A stretch of DNA of 64,000 bases. It comes from JAAYCI01 sp964370295. Lineage in GTDB: Bacteria > Bacillota > Clostridia > Oscillospirales > Ruminococcaceae. The notes beneath the pieces are model-generated. The model searched no databases and was not told the DNA's origin. It was given only the letters and a program-made list of their open reading frames with translations. The stretch is taken from contig CAYJIR010000005.1 in NCBI GenBank assembly GCA_964370295.1, positions 30,062 to 94,061 of the forward strand. The letters run 5' to 3'. Each line of letters begins with the position of its first letter. Position 1 is the first letter of the stretch. Positions 8,139 through 15,759 of the stretch are shown here, one piece after another. Position numbers and translations under genes: made by a program.

Positions 8139-8823
8139 GGGGTACCTCAAATTGATATCCTATGCGATGCACGGTTTTTATATAGCAAGCCTGTTCTTGC
8201 AATTTGATACGCAGCTGTTTTACATGGGTGTCCACGGTGCGGCTTTCACCCTCAAAATCGTATCCCCAAACGCTGTTTAAAATTTGTTCTCTTGAGAAAA
8301 CAAGCAATGGATTTGTGGCAAAAAACAACAGCAAATCAAACTCTCGCTTGGTAAGGTGCAGTGTGTTGACACCACATATCACACTTCGTTTTATAGGGCT
8401 TATGCATAGTTTTCCGCACTGTATATCCTCTGCACCTGTTTTCCCCACACGTTTCAATAGCGCCTCTATGCGCATCAGTAGTAAAGAAGGAGAAAATGGT
8501 TTTGTTATATAGTCATCTGCCCCGGCTTTAAATCCTTTTACCTGGTCGTATTCTTCCCCACGTGCCGTCAGCAAAATAGTAGGCGTTAAAGCGTCATTTT
8601 GACGCAAGTTATCCAAAACTTCATAACCATTTAGTTTGGGCATCATAATATCCAGCAAAATCAAGTCGATTTGCGCACTGCTGGCATAAAAGCACTCCAG
8701 TGCCTCTTCTCCATCGTAAGCACACAGCACACTAAAGCCGTTGGCCTTTAGCAAATCTTGTATCGCTCGCACCATTTTCGCCTCATCGTCTACCACCAAA
8801 ACACATCGTTTTGAACCTATCAT
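8125..8823 (-). CDS. OmpR/PhoB-family response regulator
   Basis: DNA-binding regulator of the two-component pair. Residues 6-120 form the receiver domain: acidic pair in VVDDEAKM, phospho-acceptor Asp in LILLDIMMPKLNG, the conserved Thr in ILLTARGEE, and Lys in DDYITKPFSP. Residues about 130-232 are a winged helix (LTKREFDLLLFFATNP, VWGYDFEGESRTVDTHVKQLRIKL). The 232-residue length is typical. The gene precedes and overlaps its kinase. Upstream (8840-8910) the motif CATCAT/ATGATG recurs several times, which could be its own operator. Confidence 0.95.
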   Translation of the reverse strand: MIGSKRCVLVVDDEAKMVRAIQDLLKANGFSVLCAYDGEEALECFYASSAQIDLILLDIMMPKLNGYEVLDNLRQNDALTPTILLTARGEEYDQVKGFKAGADDYITKPFSPSLLLMRIEALLKRVGKTGAEDIQCGKLCISPIKRSVICGVNTLHLTKREFDLLLFFATNPLLVFSREQILNSVWGYDFEGESRTVDTHVKQLRIKLQEQACYIKTVHRIGYQFEVPHEES

Positions 8824-9050
8824 CCTAAACCTCCTACTTTTTGTATGCTTTACATACCATCATAACCAAACTTGTGATGAATCCATGATGATACTGTAAC
8901 ATCATACACAAAATAGCAACATTTCCGGTTCTGCCAACATTATAAACAAGGGGTTACAAAACAAACACGATCACTTAAGACAACATTCGCTGCCCGTCGC
9001 TCACCCCGCTTGCAATCGGCCTGCACTTTCATCCAACAACATAAACCGCT

Positions 9051-9113
9051 TCTTTTTTAAAAAAGAGAAGCCCTTTTGGAAAATCAAAATTTCCAAAGGG
9101 GCTTGTCTTTTTC
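9051..9113 (-). terminator. Hairpin terminator, probably for the RidA gene
   Basis: AAGCCCTTTTGGAAA (9069-9083) pairs with TTTCCAAAGGGGCTT (about 9090-9104). On the minus strand the stem is followed by TCTCTTTTTT; on the plus strand it is followed by gtctttttc, so it could work both ways. The rest of 8824-9050 holds the likely promoter of the two-component genes but no recognisable motif beyond the CATCAT repeats. Confidence 0.7.
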
Positions 9114-9280
9114 TAGGTGGTGTCGACAGTAGTTGAACCGAGCATATTTTAAGCAATTTTTTTATTCTATGGGGCCTGAAAATTGCCGTACTCCTTGATG
9201 GAATTCAAGATATTTAGGCCCCATAGGGCGGAAAAAGGGCCAAAATAGGCCGACTGAACACGATTGTCGACACCTCCTAA
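9113..9280. repeat. Family 1 inverted-end element, copy 2 (MITE-like)
   Basis: Same length and plan as 3023-3188: left end CTAGGTGGTGTCGACA, right end (reverse-complemented) TTAGGAGGTGTCGACA, TA at both edges, the same conserved loop segment (tgatggaattcaagat) and the same aggcc-cgg-ctgaacac tail. The central stem arms differ in sequence from copy 1 yet still pair. It lies 76 bases past the stop of the RidA gene. Confidence 0.8.
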
Positions 9281-9355
9281 ATCCATTCGGCACAAAACAT
9301 CAGCACCAACATTTTGCGCCCTAGCCGGCCGAACTCATTTTTACAAACGAATTTT

Positions 9356-10627
9356 TTATGCTTTGGGCGGTGTGCCTTCTTCGTTGGCCACCACAGCATC
9401 CACTTGGATAAGAGCGCCTTTGGGCAAAGCCGAAACGCCAATCACTCTTAGCGCCGGTGTTCCCTGTGGGAAGAATTTTGCATACGCTTCGTTTACTGCC
9501 TCTAAATCGCCGATATTTTTCAAAGCGATGTTCACTTTCACCGTGTCTTCCAATTTATGGCCAATGCTTTCCACGATATTTTGCAGATGCGTAAAGCAGC
9601 ATGTTGCTTGCTCTTTAACACCACCGCTTACAAGGGCACCTGTTTTGGCGTCCACCGGAAGTTGGGCCGAAATGTGGTTATAGTGCGAGAACGCCACCGT
9701 TTGTGTCGATAGCGCACAGATGGGTGCTTTGTCGGTGTTGTTTGCATAGATAACAATGCCGTGTCTGTCTTCCACCAGTTGTGGCGGGGTGCCGTCTCCG
9801 TGAGACACAACGGCTTCCATTTGCACCAAAGCACCCATGGGCAGGGCAGCCGCTTGCACCACGGTACGCGCCGGCATATAGCCTACCGCTCTGGCAATGG
9901 CAGTATCCGGGAAGAAGGTTTTATACACGGCATCCACGGCTTCTACATCCGCAAGATCGGTTAGGAAAATCGTCATGCGCACAATGTCGTCCATGGGCAC
10001 GTCAATGCTTTCTAAAACAGCCTTGATGTTCTGCAGGCAACGAATGGCCTGTGCGCTCACGCCGCCTTCCACCACACGGCCCGTTTTGGGGCAGAGGGGG
10101 AGCTGGGCAGAAACGTTGTTGTAGTGCGAAAACGAAACCGTTTGTGTGGAAAGAGCACACTGCGGTGCATTCGCTGTGTTGTTGCACAGTTTAATCAAAT
10201 CGCCCGCTTGTGGCGCATTCGGAATGGTGCCCTCGCCGTTGGTTAAAAGGGCCTCGATTTGCACAAGTGCATTCATGGGCAGGGCGTCTACGGCCACGGT
10301 GGTGCGTGCCGGCACATAGGTGGGATAAAAACCTTTGAATACTTCGTTTACAGCATCCACGTCTTCAATGTCTGCAACAAAAACAGTAAGCCTTGCCACA
10401 TCGCTCATCACATGGCCAATACTCTCGGCAATGGCCTTGATATTTAAGAAGCATTGCTCTGCTTGCTCTTTGATGCCACCTGCCACAAGGGCCCCTGTTT
10501 TAGGGTCGATAGGAAGCTGGGCAGAAAGATTATTGTAATGTGAGAAAGCGGTGCTGTGCGAGCTGAGGGCCACCCCTTTGGGCGCTTTTTCTGCGTTTCT
10601 TGCAAGTACTGCATTGTAGTTGCTCAT
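9356..10627 (-). CDS. Three RidA (YjgF) domains fused in one protein
   Basis: RidA proteins hydrolyse reactive enamine/imine intermediates from PLP enzymes and are normally trimers of single domains of about 130 residues. Here 423 residues hold three such domains in tandem (about 1-135, 145-280, 290-423), each with FSHYN.(L/V/I)SAQLP, an SIG/SID segment and (A)LP..ALVQ(I/M/V)(E/D)A. The key Arg of the P-A-R motif is present in domain 1 (R108) and domain 2 (R254); in domain 3 the aligned residue is Leu393 with Arg one place on, and the usual Glu is Asp. The single chain may fold as a pseudo-trimer. AGGAG stands 9 bases before the ATG. It appears monocistronic. Confidence 0.9.
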   Translation of the reverse strand: MSNYNAVLARNAEKAPKGVALSSHSTAFSHYNNLSAQLPIDPKTGALVAGGIKEQAEQCFLNIKAIAESIGHVMSDVARLTVFVADIEDVDAVNEVFKGFYPTYVPARTTVAVDALPMNALVQIEALLTNGEGTIPNAPQAGDLIKLCNNTANAPQCALSTQTVSFSHYNNVSAQLPLCPKTGRVVEGGVSAQAIRCLQNIKAVLESIDVPMDDIVRMTIFLTDLADVEAVDAVYKTFFPDTAIARAVGYMPARTVVQAAALPMGALVQMEAVVSHGDGTPPQLVEDRHGIVIYANNTDKAPICALSTQTVAFSHYNHISAQLPVDAKTGALVSGGVKEQATCCFTHLQNIVESIGHKLEDTVKVNIALKNIGDLEAVNEAYAKFFPQGTPALRVIGVSALPKGALIQVDAVVANEEGTPPKA

Positions 10628-10791
10628 GTTTTATTTCTCCTTTTTTGCGATAGTTTTCCTTTTTGCACATCATCATCTTATAAATGTGCGCTTTAAAAAA
10701 GCAAGTGATTGCTTTTGCTTGTGCAAAACCCCAATACTTTGAAATTCTACAAAAGCTTTTTTCATTGTAGCATATAAATCATGCCCATGAA

Positions 10792-10839
10792 AGATGCGCC
10801 TTATTTTTTGTAAGAACATACAAAAAATAAGGCGCATCT
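10792..10839. terminator. Strong symmetrical hairpin between ridA-like gene and mrp operon
   Basis: AGATGCGCCTTATTTTTTGT and its exact complement form a 21-bp stem with a 6-base loop (agaaca). It is perfect, so it may act in either direction; on the minus strand it lies downstream of the mrp operon end (11068) and upstream of the RidA start. The interval 10840-11067 holds a weak plus-strand open frame that I do not accept as a gene. Confidence 0.75.
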
Positions 10840-11067
10840 GAATGTGTCAACATGCTTTTTTGTGAACTATGACGGAAGAAGCGCACAAAACCTTTGCACC
10901 TTCAATGCTTTAGAGAAATCTCTTCCTGGAATTATGTTCCCAAATATCTTGCCAAGCCGGAAAGTTAAATACGGCTTCTACCTTGATGGTGTCGATATGC
11001 ATGTTTATTTGATACTTTCCGGATAGGCACGACCTAAGCCCCCTCGTAAGCACGGCACACACCGATA

Positions 11068-12654
11068 TTAAAGCACCCGAAGGCTAAAAAGCAAAATAAT
11101 GTAAAAACTTAAGATAGCCATTACAATTTGCTGAAAATGAAAGGATAACTTGCGCAGTGCATACAGTTTGGTGGTTTTGGACAAGAAAAACTTATACAGC
11201 GCAAAGGCAAGCAGAACACTAATCAGATAAGAAATGGCTTTTTCCCCATACAGAAGAGGCGTAATCTGCAAACTGGTGTCAAACATTAAGTTCATAAACG
11301 CCGTTCCAAAAACCCCGCCCAAAAGGCAGGTAAACCCCAACGCCAGCAACACGAACTTTTTTTGCCTGCTTTGCAACACCCTGGTTTGGGGTTCGCCCCA
11401 CAGCATATGAGAATACTTCACAAAAGAAAGAATGGTTCCAAAATTAATAAGAAGAAACAATAACTCTAAGGGGTGATCTTTTACACCATACTGCATAAAA
11501 TATTTTGAAACAGAGGCATTAAAAAAAGGTGCCCCACTGATACCCAGTATCCCCAGAATCGTTGCAAACCCCGTGATGGGCATGGTTTTTAAAACCCCGT
11601 GTATCTTGCGGATATCTCGCGTTTTGTATTGTTTGATAATCATCCCCGCCGATAAAAACAACAGCGATTTAAAAACCGCATGGCAAATGATGTGATACAA
11701 GGCGCCATAGGAAGAAATTTCGCTGGGCACGGTGAGCCCCAGGGCTATTAAGCCTATTTGGGAGATTGTGTGAAACGCCAAAATCAATTTTATATCGGTT
11801 TGGGAAAGGGCCATAACAAACCCTACAATGGCGGTGCCGGCGGCTATCCATGTGAAAAACAGGGTATCGCTGATAGCGGCGGAAAACATGCTTGTAAACA
11901 CAAAAAAAAGGTAAATTCCATTTTTAACATACAGCCCCGACAAAATGGCCGAAACCGCAGAAGGTGCGCTTGGCGTGGCGTGGGCCCGCGGCAGCCAGCT
12001 AAAAAGAGGAAAAAACGCACTTTTCAGGCAAATCGCCGTCATAATAAAGGCAAAGGGAACGATCAAATCATCGCTGTTTGCATGGGGCATCATTTCCCTT
12101 ATTTGAGAAATAGATAGTACCCCAAATATTTTATACAAATACCCAACGCCAAACAGATAAAACAACATACAAATAACTTGAGAAAGCAAGTAGACCATGC
12201 CGTCGTACACAGAGCGCAGGTCTCTTTTATACATTATCAAAATAGCCACCACCACCGTGGCCACTTCAAGCAAAACAAAAATGGTGAACAAATCGTCGGC
12301 CAAAAAAACCCCGGAAAGCAGGCCTTGCAATATCAAAAACAGCATCACAAACTTTGAATCGAAAAATGTTTCCCGCATGGTATAAACAAAACAAGCGGAA
12401 AACAAAACAACACAAATCCCTATCAACGCCATTGTATAGCGGTTTGCCACCAGCGCTATGCCAAGCACGGGGTTTTGTGCCCCCAGCACCTGTGTGATGC
12501 TTCCTTCCTTGATTATGTGCACAAAAACAAAAAGAAAAACGCAAAAAAGAAACAATTCCACCAAAACGGTGAACACACGCAGCGGAAATTTCGGAATGCT
12601 ATAGCTTAGCACCGCGCAAAGCACCGGAACACATACAAAAGCAAGTAAAATCAT
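11068..12654 (-). CDS. mrpD: MrpD/MbhH-type antiporter subunit (Complex I ND-like)
   Basis: Large proton-translocating membrane subunit of a multi-subunit cation/H+ antiporter, related to NuoL/M/N. The 528 residues have about 14 membrane helices and the Proton_antipo_M signature: KSAFFPLFSWLPRAHATPSAPSAVSAILSG (shown here in family terms), with conserved Lys and Glu residues (LLEVATVV, the Lys before SAFFP, HTISQIG). It is the last gene of the operon and overlaps mrpC by four bases (ATGA). I name it mrpD from its position and family; the Mbh name would be MbhH. Confidence 0.92.
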   Translation of the reverse strand: MILLAFVCVPVLCAVLSYSIPKFPLRVFTVLVELFLFCVFLFVFVHIIKEGSITQVLGAQNPVLGIALVANRYTMALIGICVVLFSACFVYTMRETFFDSKFVMLFLILQGLLSGVFLADDLFTIFVLLEVATVVVAILIMYKRDLRSVYDGMVYLLSQVICMLFYLFGVGYLYKIFGVLSISQIREMMPHANSDDLIVPFAFIMTAICLKSAFFPLFSWLPRAHATPSAPSAVSAILSGLYVKNGIYLFFVFTSMFSAAISDTLFFTWIAAGTAIVGFVMALSQTDIKLILAFHTISQIGLIALGLTVPSEISSYGALYHIICHAVFKSLLFLSAGMIIKQYKTRDIRKIHGVLKTMPITGFATILGILGISGAPFFNASVSKYFMQYGVKDHPLELLFLLINFGTILSFVKYSHMLWGEPQTRVLQSRQKKFVLLALGFTCLLGGVFGTAFMNLMFDTSLQITPLLYGEKAISYLISVLLAFALYKFFLSKTTKLYALRKLSFHFQQIVMAILSFYIILLFSLRVL

Positions 12655-13001
12655 GAATCTACATCCATTCTTTTTTTATGAATAGCAGTCCAGTTTGAAT
12701 TTCCGTACAGATGGTAGAGGCTGATAAACATACAAAGAGATATGGCCGTTACAGCAACGCCGATTACAATGGCCGTTATCATAAGAGCCTGCGGCAGCGG
12801 ATCTGAAACCGCCATAGACTCGATGCCAATGGGCGCTGTATCTTCCGGGGTGGCAAACATAGTGAGAAAAAAGGTGATGACAGCCACTTCCATGATGCCA
12901 ATGCAAACAATTGTTTTTAAAATGCGACGGCTGCTGAATATACCCGCTATCCCAATGAAAAACAAGGCCACAGAAACCGTTTCTCCCGTTAAAAAATCCA
13001 T
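12651..13001 (-). CDS. mrpC: MrpC/MbhG-type antiporter subunit (NuoK-like)
   Basis: Small three-helix membrane protein of the antiporter. It has the NuoK-like pattern (ILKTIVCIGIMEVAVITFFL, DPLPQALMITAIVIGVAVTAISL), where the DPLPQALxLTAIVIG motif is diagnostic of MrpC. The ATG at 13001 has AAAGGGAAG in good position and gives 116 residues; a longer open frame up to 13037 would add a Lys-rich lead without a ribosome site and overlap mrpB. Translation is coupled to mrpD by an ATGA overlap. Confidence 0.92.
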   Translation of the reverse strand: MDFLTGETVSVALFFIGIAGIFSSRRILKTIVCIGIMEVAVITFFLTMFATPEDTAPIGIESMAVSDPLPQALMITAIVIGVAVTAISLCMFISLYHLYGNSNWTAIHKKRMDVDS

Positions 13002-13033
13002 AAACTTCCCTTTCCTTTTTATCTGTTTTTTCG

Positions 13034-13705
13034 TCAATTGTCTTCGTAGTGCACAAACCTATAAAAGACAAGGGTAAGCCCGCAAAACACTTTGATTCCG
13101 ATAAGACCATTCATTAAAATCAAATAGGCGATATTATATTCGGGATGGCCCAAATACAGCGAAGAAGCCGCAAATGTGAGCGCAAGCATGGCAAGTGCCA
13201 AAAACAAAAGCTTTTCCAAGCGCTCGTAGGCATGCAAACGAATCACTTTTTGGGGTTTCACCAAATATACACAGATAAAAACCGACGACAGCGCCGCGCC
13301 GCCCTGAAATCCCCCGCCGGGGGTGTTATGGCCGTTTACAATCAAATAGAAACCCAGCATCATAATGATGGGAAGTATCAAGGCAATGATGCTAATGGGT
13401 CTTTTTTTCTTTGTGGCTGTGCCAAAAAAAGCCACCGCTTGCACGTCGTGCTCATGGCGCGAGAAATGAACAACCCCCATCACGCTAACCAACAGCATCA
13501 AAGCTTCAAAAACCGTGTCAAAAACACGATAATGCAAATAGACAGACGCTACCGCATTTTCGGCATGGGTATCGGTGACATAATTGTTCATAATTGCTTC
13601 AAACAAGATGGGGGTTTTTGCCGCCATGGTGGGAAACGAAAGAAAAAAAGTGAGCACAGCGGCAACCAGGGCAAGCAAAAACCCTACTATACGCATCTTT
13701 TTCAT
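13034..13705 (-). CDS. mrpB: MrpB/MbhF-type antiporter subunit
   Basis: Membrane subunit with the MnhB domain: ISIIALILPIIMMLGFYLIVNGHNTPGGGFQGG is split here as the motif NGHNTPGGGFQGGA near residues 120-135, diagnostic of MrpB. The N-terminal 100 residues (helix 1, then helices with YLHYRVFDTVFEALMLLVSV) match the last part of MrpA or MbhE, so the 223-residue protein looks like a fusion of MbhE- and MbhF-like parts. GAGGAT lies seven bases before the start. It overlaps the DUF4040 gene by four bases. Confidence 0.9.
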   Translation of the reverse strand: MKKMRIVGFLLALVAAVLTFFLSFPTMAAKTPILFEAIMNNYVTDTHAENAVASVYLHYRVFDTVFEALMLLVSVMGVVHFSRHEHDVQAVAFFGTATKKKRPISIIALILPIIMMLGFYLIVNGHNTPGGGFQGGAALSSVFICVYLVKPQKVIRLHAYERLEKLLFLALAMLALTFAASSLYLGHPEYNIAYLILMNGLIGIKVFCGLTLVFYRFVHYEDN

Positions 13706-14250
13706 AATGCATCCTCGCTTTGAACATTTACAAAAGCAAGCCGGTCCTCGTTAAAATCGGCCTGCAACAACTCTTTAATGGCCTGCACATGCAATTCTGT
13801 GTTGGAACCATAAAGGGTGATGCGGTCGTTTTCACTGTGCAATATCAAATCATACAGGTGTTCATTTGCAATTTTACCGGGCGGTTCCCATGTGTATACA
13901 GCTTGGGCCTCTAGGTCGTGATTATCAAGATATCCCATGATTTTAGAGGCCACATCCTTTGTTTCGGCCCGCAGTTTCGAATCGCTTTGAACTTGCCTAG
14001 AGCCCCCGGTAAAATAGATATAAAAAGTTCTGTGTTTTTTTAAGGCCACTATAAACAAAATGGTGGAAAGCGCACTGCCAATCACCGCCTCTGCTATGGC
14101 CACATCCGGTGCATGATATAACAAATAGCAAAAAGAAGCCAAAAGTGAAAACGCCCCCAGTGCAATAATGATGCGTTTATAGTTTCGGCTGCTAACGATG
14201 AAAAGAGCGAGAAAAATCATAAAAATAAAAATGAATTTATCGGCTGTCAT
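13702..14250 (-). CDS. DUF4040 subunit (MbhD / MrpA C-terminal part)
   Basis: The first 85 residues are three membrane helices with the DUF4040 pattern (LYHAPDVAIAEAVIGSALST), which in full-size Mrp systems forms the C-terminal part of MrpA and in Mbh hydrogenases is the separate MbhD. The last 100 residues are soluble and charged (RAETKDVASKIMGYLDNHDL and on), not part of the usual domain; their function is unknown. I chose ATG 14250 (MTADKF) because AAAAAGG abuts the earlier ATG at 14259 directly. It overlaps mrpG by 14 bases. Confidence 0.85.
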   Translation of the reverse strand: MTADKFIFIFMIFLALFIVSSRNYKRIIIALGAFSLLASFCYLLYHAPDVAIAEAVIGSALSTILFIVALKKHRTFYIYFTGGSRQVQSDSKLRAETKDVASKIMGYLDNHDLEAQAVYTWEPPGKIANEHLYDLILHSENDRITLYGSNTELHVQAIKELLQADFNEDRLAFVNVQSEDAL

Positions 14251-14545
14251 CTTTCTCATCCTTTTTCAATTTATACCCCGAAAAATAGGCCGAGGCCGCT
14301 ATCGAGGATGTGACAATTGGATTTATGATTAAAACAACCATCATAATAAACAGCACCTTAAGGGTGAACCAGCTGAAGCCGCTTAAAAATGCCACCCCGA
14401 TTAATATGGTGATAAGGCCAACCGTATCAATATCGGCTGCCGAAAGAAGGCGTGCATAGAAATTTTGAAAACGAAAAACCCCAACCAAGCCAACGCCAAC
14501 AAACAAAAGGCCCACAAAGATAAACAGATAGCCAATGCTATGCAT
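14237..14545 (-). CDS. mrpG: MrpG/MbhC-type antiporter subunit
   Basis: Small subunit with three membrane helices; PhaG/MnhG/YufB pattern (FVGVGLVGVFRFQNFYARLL, ADIDTVGLITILIG). The ATG at 14545 has AGGAGG five bases upstream; a GTG six bases earlier falls inside that site. 102 residues is a usual length. It lies nine bases after mrpF. Confidence 0.9.
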   Translation of the reverse strand: MHSIGYLFIFVGLLFVGVGLVGVFRFQNFYARLLSAADIDTVGLITILIGVAFLSGFSWFTLKVLFIMMVVLIINPIVTSSIAASAYFSGYKLKKDEKDDSR

Positions 14546-14554
14546 AAACACCTC

Positions 14555-14809
14555 CTATTTTTTTTCTTTTCGAAGAAATTTGGATATGGATGTGGTGCCC
14601 ACAAAACTAAGCAATGCAAAAGTTAGCCCAATATCCAAATAATAGGATTGGCCGTTTTCGAAGGAGTACAAGATAATAACCATAATAATTTTACTGGACA
14701 ACAAAGAAAACCCAAGCAGGCGGTCCCACACAGAGGGGCCAACCAAGATACGATATCCACTGAAAATGGCGGCCACAATCAAGCACAGGATTACCGCATT
14801 GATAAACAT
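14555..14809 (-). CDS. mrpF: MrpF/MbhB-type antiporter subunit
   Basis: 84 residues, three membrane helices, with the MrpF pattern: RILVGPSVWDRLLGFSLLSS then a helix (IIMVIILYS) and YYLDIGLTFALLSFVGT. AAGGAG stands five bases before the start. Only nine bases separate it from mrpE. Confidence 0.9.
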   Translation of the reverse strand: MFINAVILCLIVAAIFSGYRILVGPSVWDRLLGFSLLSSKIIMVIILYSFENGQSYYLDIGLTFALLSFVGTTSISKFLRKEKK

Positions 14810-14818
14810 ACATACTCC

Positions 14819-15307
14819 TTACGACATGTCATTTTTTCTTTTCATGTTTGCCAAATGCACCTCCAGTGCTTTGGTTGGTTCCTCTTCTGCTCGATGCATG
14901 GAAAGCACCGTTATAATGCCCTCTTTATTTTCTAGAGAAATGGTGCCCGGTGTAAGCGTTATAGAACTTTCTAAAACCGTATGCAAAAACAAATTTTGAA
15001 TGTTTTTGTCAATTTCAACCGTAAAAAACTCGGGGTTCACAGTCCCTTTTAAAATTAGAATAGCCGCGCAGATTCCGTTTCGATAGATTTCCTTCAAAAG
15101 AAACAAAAGATACTTTAGAAAAGGGAGCAGGGGCAAAGAAAAAACCCTGGTATAATTTATATCTAGCAGGGTGTTGGTTGCAAAAAGACAAAAAGCAGTA
15201 AAAGCAAGCCCGGTTAAAACACTCAGGGGCGTGAACGCCTCGTTCATCACAATCCATACAAAGAACAAAAGAGCGGAAATTCCAAATACTTCTCGTTTTT
15301 TCTTCAT
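14819..15307 (-). CDS. mrpE: MrpE/MbhA-type antiporter subunit
   Basis: First gene of the antiporter operon, 162 residues. Two membrane helices at the N-terminus (FFVWIVMNEAFTPLSVLTG), a third near residue 70, and a cytoplasmic domain with the MrpE pattern (SSITLTPGTISLE, TVLSMHR). AGGAGGG-like site (GGAGGG) precedes the ATG. A good promoter is at 15339-15367. Confidence 0.9.
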   Translation of the reverse strand: MKKKREVFGISALLFFVWIVMNEAFTPLSVLTGLAFTAFCLFATNTLLDINYTRVFSLPLLPFLKYLLFLLKEIYRNGICAAILILKGTVNPEFFTVEIDKNIQNLFLHTVLESSITLTPGTISLENKEGIITVLSMHRAEEEPTKALEVHLANMKRKNDMS

Positions 15308-15338
15308 AAAATCCCTCCGAACGCCATCCTTTAACTAA

Positions 15339-15367
15339 ATTATATATAAAAAAAAAGGAATTTACAA
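15339..15367 (-). promoter_or_regulatory. Probable sigma-A promoter of the mrp operon
   Basis: Minus strand: -35 TTGTAA (15362-15367), 17-base spacer, -10 TATAAT (15339-15344), about 30 bases before mrpE. The run of A/T in the spacer resembles strong Firmicute promoters. Confidence 0.65.
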
Positions 15368-15759
15368 CATTTTTTTAGAAAAAACGCTTGTTTTTCTTCC
15401 GACACCTGTGAAATGTATCCTTGGGGTGTTTCTTCGGCCCCCTACAATAGGCGCTGACCATAAAAATGCTTAAAACAGCACTCTTATGGGGAATATCATG
15501 ATAGCACTTCTGACAAACAAAAACCTTTGCCAAAACCCAAGCAAAATTTTGGGCGGATCAAAAAAGCGCAATAGATGCCGAACGAAAGAGAGCTTATTCT
15601 ATCCTCGTGCACACCCGGTATCTGCTCAAAAAATAGAGTCTGCCTTGCAACCCTTGTGTGTAACCGTTGCAAAACAGACTCTCGCTAGAGATTTCATCCG
15701 CCAAAATGTTTTTTATAAAATATCATCCGCTCAATTCTGCCCAAGGCATGTTAAACATA
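15368..15759. other. Intergenic region with hairpins and a family 2 fragment
   Basis: No gene seen. A CCATAAAAATGCT...AGCA...TATGG hairpin at 15450-15481 matches the internal hairpin of the family 2 repeat. AGAGTCTG (15635-15642) and CAGACTCT (15675-15682) flank TTGCAA/TTGCAA arms, forming a strong stem-loop that may end transcription from the clostripain gene. GCGGATC (15552) and CATCCGCC (15700) are further distant complements. Confidence 0.5.

Noticed and set aside
10844..11026. A 60-residue open frame on the plus strand
   Set aside because: No ribosome site, no family match, and it faces the mrp operon; it is probably chance.
12676..13110. A 144-residue open frame over mrpC
   Set aside because: Same-strand frame shadow of mrpC and the end of mrpB; the real proteins match known families.
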